A stretch of 64,000 nucleotides of DNA, taken from positions 62,001 through 126,000 of the forward strand of contig CAWJIH010000008.1 of the NCBI GenBank assembly GCA_963842975.1, in the 5' to 3' direction. Source of the stretch: JACJWR01 sp963842975 (GTDB taxonomy: Bacteria; Actinomycetota; Actinomycetes; S36-B12; UBA10799). Below the pieces are notes generated by a model, which searched no databases, was not told the DNA's origin, and saw only the letters and a list, made by a program, of their open reading frames with translations. Made by a program: the position numbers and the translations under genes. Below, one piece after another: positions 62,738 to 64,000 of this stretch (within the stretch, counting starts at the first letter, position 1; each line of letters starts with the position of its first letter).

Positions 62738-64000
62738 GTGGCAGAGCAACCCAGGAAGTCGATCGGCGGGACGATGTCCCGAGTAGCCGGTCGGACTCCG
62801 CTCTTCACCGGCCTGCCGCCCGAGGTGGGGGTACTTGCTGCCATCGCCTTCTGCGTGGCGTTGGGATTTGGCATCGTTGCCCCGGCGATTCCCATTTTCG
62901 CCCGAACATTCGGGGTGTCTGCTTTCCTCGCGGGCGCAGTGGTGAGTGCGTTTGCCTTCGTCCGCCTGATCGCCGCGCCTGGTGCCGGGGCACTAGTGAA
63001 TCGGGTCGGTGAGCGGCGGGTGCTTGCCACCGGGCTCGGGATCGTTGCGGTATCCAGTCTCGCGGCGGCATTTGCCCAGAACTATCCGCAGTTGATTGTG
63101 CTTCGGGCTCTTGGTGGTTTCGGTTCAAGCATGTTCACGGTGTCGGCGATGGCATTGCTGCTGCGCACGGTGGCACCAGACCAGCGCGGTCGAGCCACCG
63201 GGGCCTACCACGCAGGGTTCCTGTTTGGTGGTGTTGCTGGCCCGGCGGTCGGCGGAATCGTGATCGGGATTTCGATTCGGGCACCTTTCCTGCTCTATGC
63301 CGTCACCTTGGCCGCGGCCACCATCGTGTGCCTTGTCTGGCTCAAGGACCCGGCTCCGCACGTGGACCCCGACGGCGAGGAATCCGACGCCGCGGCAAAG
63401 AGTGATCCCGAGGGGTCCGAACCGCTGCCGCTGGCAACAGCGCTGCGCGATCGGGCCTATCTGGCCGCGATGGCCACCAATTTGGGCAACGGCTTTTCCA
63501 TCTTTGGACTCCGCTCCGCACTGGTGCCGCTTTTTGTGGTCGAGGGCATGCGACAGGGTCCGACGCTGGCTGGCATCGGTTTCTTAGTGGCCGCCTTGGT
63601 GCAGGCAGTGCTGCTGCTGCCAGCCGGACGGATGGCCGACAACACCGGCCGAAGGCCAGCCATGATCATCGGCTCGACGGCCAGCGTGCTTGCCATGGTC
63701 GCACTTGCGTTGGGCACCCAAGTGTGGCTGTTCATGGTGGCCATGGTGGTTTTCGGGATCGCCGGTGCGTTCCTCAGCCCGGCGCCGGCCGCAGTCGTCG
63801 GGGACGTGACGCACGGGCGCCCTGGGGGCACCGTGGTGGCCGCATTCCAGATGGTCAGCGATTTCGGCGCCATCGTCGGGCCGCTGGCAGCTGGCCTGGT
63901 GCTTGATCGGGCTGGATTTGGCGCCGCCTTCGCGGTCGGAGGGGCGATCATGGGTCTGGGTTTGCTCGCTTCGCTTGCGATGCCCGAAACTCTGCATCGA
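62738..64000 (+). CDS. Major facilitator superfamily transporter, 3' truncated by the window
   Basis: 421 codons without a stop to the window end. The protein has about 12 predicted helices. It shows ALGFGIVAPAIPIFARTFGVSAF, the MFS motif A-like segment GALVNRVGERRVL, VLRALGGFGSSMF, GRMADNTGRRPAM in the second half, and GAFLSPAPAAVVGD. A 12-TM drug-exporter-type (DHA1) transporter is likely; the substrate is unknown. The central loop between helices 6 and 7 is acidic (DPDGEESDAAAKSDPEGSE). GTG 62738 was chosen from the leaderless box. The gene is nearly complete at the right edge. Confidence 0.88.
   Translation, partial: MAEQPRKSIGGTMSRVAGRTPLFTGLPPEVGVLAAIAFCVALGFGIVAPAIPIFARTFGVSAFLAGAVVSAFAFVRLIAAPGAGALVNRVGERRVLATGLGIVAVSSLAAAFAQNYPQLIVLRALGGFGSSMFTVSAMALLLRTVAPDQRGRATGAYHAGFLFGGVAGPAVGGIVIGISIRAPFLLYAVTLAAATIVCLVWLKDPAPHVDPDGEESDAAAKSDPEGSEPLPLATALRDRAYLAAMATNLGNGFSIFGLRSALVPLFVVEGMRQGPTLAGIGFLVAALVQAVLLLPAGRMADNTGRRPAMIIGSTASVLAMVALALGTQVWLFMVAMVVFGIAGAFLSPAPAAVVGDVTHGRPGGTVVAAFQMVSDFGAIVGPLAAGLVLDRAGFGAAFAVGGAIMGLGLLASLAMPETLHR

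Overview
The window is high-GC actinobacterial DNA. The evidence is GC-rich codon use with many GTG/TTG starts, a repeated set of leaderless starts (a TANNNT -10 box 6-7 nt before ATG/GTG), a Glp-RimJ-GlpR/SepX-type division cluster, a DUF222-HNH gene, a PMT-type protein mannosyltransferase and a 6C-like small RNA. The genus cannot be read from the sequence.

About three quarters of it (1-48.8 kb) is a cell-surface polysaccharide locus. It holds GT4 and GT2 glycosyltransferases, a PNPT-type initiating sugar transferase (2.0-3.6 kb), two Wzx-like flippases (6.2 and 24.9 kb), a Wzy/WaaL-like ligase/polymerase (20-21 kb) and nucleotide-sugar enzymes (UDP-HexNAc dehydrogenase, epimerase, Gmd, Ugd, GalE, GalU). 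It also holds four DUF2142/GT-C-like membrane proteins (one a clear pseudogene), methyltransferases, three sulfotransferase-like proteins, an acyltransferase and a PhyH dioxygenase. Two paralogous secreted subtilases with triple C-terminal repeats lie inside it (12.1-17.6 kb). Two arrays of TGATCA-centred palindromic repeats flank a nuclease-like gene at 29.9-31.9 kb. At 39.5-46.9 kb a compact operon encodes a PqqD-family protein, an HprK-like kinase, a sulfotransferase-like protein, two glycosyltransferases and an ABC exporter, with a degenerate NTP_transf_5-like protein divergent to it. This is the best candidate for an undescribed modification/export system.

The right part (48.8-64 kb) is more housekeeping: glp/moeA, moaC, rimJ-like and sepX/glpR; tRNA-Ala(CGC) with a 1.1-kb att-bounded remnant of an integrated element; a HigBA-type toxin-antitoxin pair; a frameshifted DUF222-HNH gene; paired DUF697-like GTPases; PMT; msrA; a 6C-like RNA; ykvA; and the start of an MFS transporter.

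At least nine genes are interrupted by single-base frameshifts, often in G runs, including conserved ones such as galU and the PMT gene. Sequence or assembly indels are therefore a serious possibility and must be excluded before claiming pseudogenes or phase variation.
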